Assembly: GCA_949511625.1 (NCBI GenBank)
Contig: CATFEX010000011.1
Coordinates: 1 to 64,000, forward strand
DNA length: 64,000 nt
Source: UBA11891 sp003533785
GTDB lineage: Bacteria > Bacteroidota > Bacteroidia > Flavobacteriales > Flavobacteriaceae
Direction of reading: 5' to 3'
Made by a program: the position numbers and the translations under genes. This document shows, one piece after another, positions 62,768 to 64,000 of the stretch. Each line of letters opens with the position of its first letter. The stretch's first letter is position 1. Below the pieces are notes generated by a model that worked only from the letters and a program-made list of their open reading frames with translations, made no database searches and was not told where the DNA came from.

Positions 62768-62795
62768 CAAAGGTAGGTTATTAGTCATAATACAA
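62768..62795 (-). promoter_or_regulatory. Full TTG-N17-TAnnTTTG promoter of lrp-like gene
   Basis: On the minus strand TTG (62795-62793) is followed after 17 nt by TACCTTTG (62775-62768). This matches both boxes of the Bacteroidota housekeeping promoter. The element ends 19 nt before the ATG. Confidence 0.65.
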
Positions 62796-62825
62796 TATAT
62801 TTACTGCTTAGGGATTAAAAAATAA

Positions 62826-63203
62826 ATGGAAAAAAGCTATTTGATTGTCGGAAGTGTGTTTGTATTATTTAGTATTGTATTAGGTGCTTTCGGAAGTCAT
62901 GCACTTCGCCCGCTGCTCCCCGATACTTCCTTTTATGGCTACACAGTAGCCACACAATATCTTGCTTTTCAGGGATTGAGCCTTTTGATCTTAGGTGCAT
63001 TAACAGGCACCTATCAAATTTCAAGTGCCGTATTCTATTGCTTATTCGCCGGTACTCTGCTGTTCAGTGGGAGTATTCTTCTATTAACGGTGGGTAAATT
63101 ATGGAATTGGAAGCTTGCCTTTCTTGGCCCTGTTACCCCCCTCGGGGGCCTTGTATTAATTGTTGGATGGATTTGGCTTATTCAAGGGTTTATTCGGCTC
63201 TGA
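62826..63203 (+). CDS. DUF423 family membrane protein
   Basis: A 125-residue protein with four membrane helices and the DUF423 pattern VLGAFGSHAL near residues 20-29, plus FSGSILLLT and LGPVTPLGGLVLIVGWI. The family is widespread but of unknown function (YwdK-like). It is divergent from the Lrp gene (77 bp between starts), which might regulate it. It converges with hemD (16-nt gap). Confidence 0.9.
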   Translation: MEKSYLIVGSVFVLFSIVLGAFGSHALRPLLPDTSFYGYTVATQYLAFQGLSLLILGALTGTYQISSAVFYCLFAGTLLFSGSILLLTVGKLWNWKLAFLGPVTPLGGLVLIVGWIWLIQGFIRL

Positions 63204-63219
63204 TTCCCCCTTTTTTAAT

Positions 63220-63966
63220 TTAACTCTTTCTGGTTTCGCTAATATATTTCTCGATAGCCATTGTCATAGACGGAGTCTCGGGGGTTGGCGCTTTGATATC
63301 TACCCGAAGTTTTGCTTGATCGGCTGCGGCAATAGTAGAATTTCCATATACTGCGATACGGGTATCGTTCTGTTCAAAGTCTGGAAAGTTTTTAAAAAGC
63401 GACTCAATTCCCGAAGGACTAAAAAAGACTAATATATCATAATATACATCTCGTAAATCGGATAGATCACTAACAACGGTTTTATACAGTTGTGCACGAG
63501 TCCAATTGATTCCCATATCATTGAGTAAGTTGGGAAGAGAAGGCTTTAAAATATCTGAGGTAGGTAGTAAAAAAGTCTCTTTATTGTATTTTTTGAAAGT
63601 GTTTTCAAGATCTCCTACAGAGCGTTCACCCACATAAATTTTTCGCTTTCGATAGACTACATATTTTTGAAGATAATAAGCAACTGCCTCTGATTGACAA
63701 AAATACTTAGTGCTATCGGGCACTTTATAACGCATTTCTTCTGTGAGTCTAAAGAAGTGATCTACCGCATTCCGACTGGTCAATATGATGTTATCGAATT
63801 TGGAAAAATCAATTTTCTGTTGGCGTACGTCTTTGGCAGAGACACCTTCCACGTGGATAAATGGACGGAAGTCGATCTTCAATTTGTGTTTGTCTTTTAG
63901 CTTTTGATAAGGGGACTTATCGGAAGCCGGCTCTGGTTGTGACACCAAAATTGATTTTACTTTCAT
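63220..63966 (-). CDS. hemD: Uroporphyrinogen-III synthase
   Basis: A 248-residue HemD-fold protein, closing hydroxymethylbilane to uroporphyrinogen III in haem synthesis. HemD is poorly conserved; visible features are KVKSILVSQPEP at the start, FDNIILTSRNAVDHFF, FLLPTSD with LPNLLNDMGINWTRAQLYKTV, and VFFSPSGIESL with AVYGNSTIAAA. The start ATG lies 34 bp from the window edge. Minus-strand sequence beyond it contains stop codons (TGA and TAA) that may end a preceding gene, but too little is visible to annotate. Confidence 0.85.
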   Translation of the reverse strand: MKVKSILVSQPEPASDKSPYQKLKDKHKLKIDFRPFIHVEGVSAKDVRQQKIDFSKFDNIILTSRNAVDHFFRLTEEMRYKVPDSTKYFCQSEAVAYYLQKYVVYRKRKIYVGERSVGDLENTFKKYNKETFLLPTSDILKPSLPNLLNDMGINWTRAQLYKTVVSDLSDLRDVYYDILVFFSPSGIESLFKNFPDFEQNDTRIAVYGNSTIAAADQAKLRVDIKAPTPETPSMTMAIEKYISETRKS

Positions 63967-64000
63967 GGGCTAATCATTTAATTCAGAGCGGCGTATCTAT

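Noticed and set aside
1..64000. CRISPR array, insertion sequences or phage genes
   Set aside because: No regularly spaced repeats, transposase, integrase or phage structural genes were seen on either strand.

Overview
The window looks like a chromosomal segment of a marine-type member of the Bacteroidota, most likely Flavobacteriia. This rests on gene content and order: ftsX-DUF3098-uppP-truB, nadABC, pyrH-frr, exbB/exbD/exbD-PorT-like followed by rpoN and asnS, an Oar-like TonB-dependent receptor, TPR-LuxR-type HTH proteins, and lipoprotein sulfatases. Several start sites also carry the Bacteroidota -7 promoter element TAnnTTTG. I cannot assign a genus from sequence reading alone. No insertion sequence, prophage, rRNA or CRISPR array was seen.

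Left part (1-9.95 kb): two related HTH regulators, one a full TPR-membrane-HTH protein and one only the HTH end, the latter coupled by an ATGA overlap to a membrane protein cut by the window edge. Then comes a trehalose block: bifunctional OtsAB, followed 3 nt later by an acyltransferase-SGNH hydrolase fusion, with a GH15 enzyme divergent. It is followed by secreted glycan-processing lipoproteins (DUF1080, sulfatase). 10-22.5 kb: chitobiase-type GH20 with an HGSNAT/NagX-like membrane acetyltransferase; an SDR / acyl-CoA dehydrogenase / APH-kinase operon with a convergent HAD phosphatase (the parts of ACAD10/ACAD11, seen here as separate genes); a second sulfatase; and a large VPS10/BNR-propeller secreted protein.

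22.5-34.3 kb: SCP2 protein, a beta-oxidation operon (FadN-like plus thiolase plus TetR), umuC-umuD in an unusual order, sucA-sucB, a retropepsin-like protease, a TatD nuclease and tRNA-Ser(GGA). 34.4-38.6 kb: an AT-rich five-gene nonulosonic (sialic) acid cluster directly after the tRNA: NeuB, a KdsC-like phosphatase, a GT30/WaaA-like transferase, a small GT29-type sialyltransferase-like protein and NeuA. I regard this as the most interesting part of the window, because it appears to hold synthesis, activation and transfer of a sialic-type sugar with two unexpected transferase types.

38.6-64 kb: an Oar-like TonB-dependent receptor behind a palindrome-rich 440-bp gap; an ExbB/ExbD energiser operon with a PorT-like barrel; then mostly housekeeping genes on the minus strand (rpoN, asnS, an MMPL/RND exporter, frr, pyrH, nadC, nadB, nadA, truB, uppP, DUF3098, ftsX). 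These are followed by leuS-SemiSWEET, a YugP-type zinc protease, an Lrp regulator, DUF423 and hemD. Many convergent neighbours overlap or nearly touch at their stop codons, so the region is compact. Starts were moved downstream of the longest reading frame where a promoter element, a terminator hairpin or family alignment argued for it; the reasons are given per gene.
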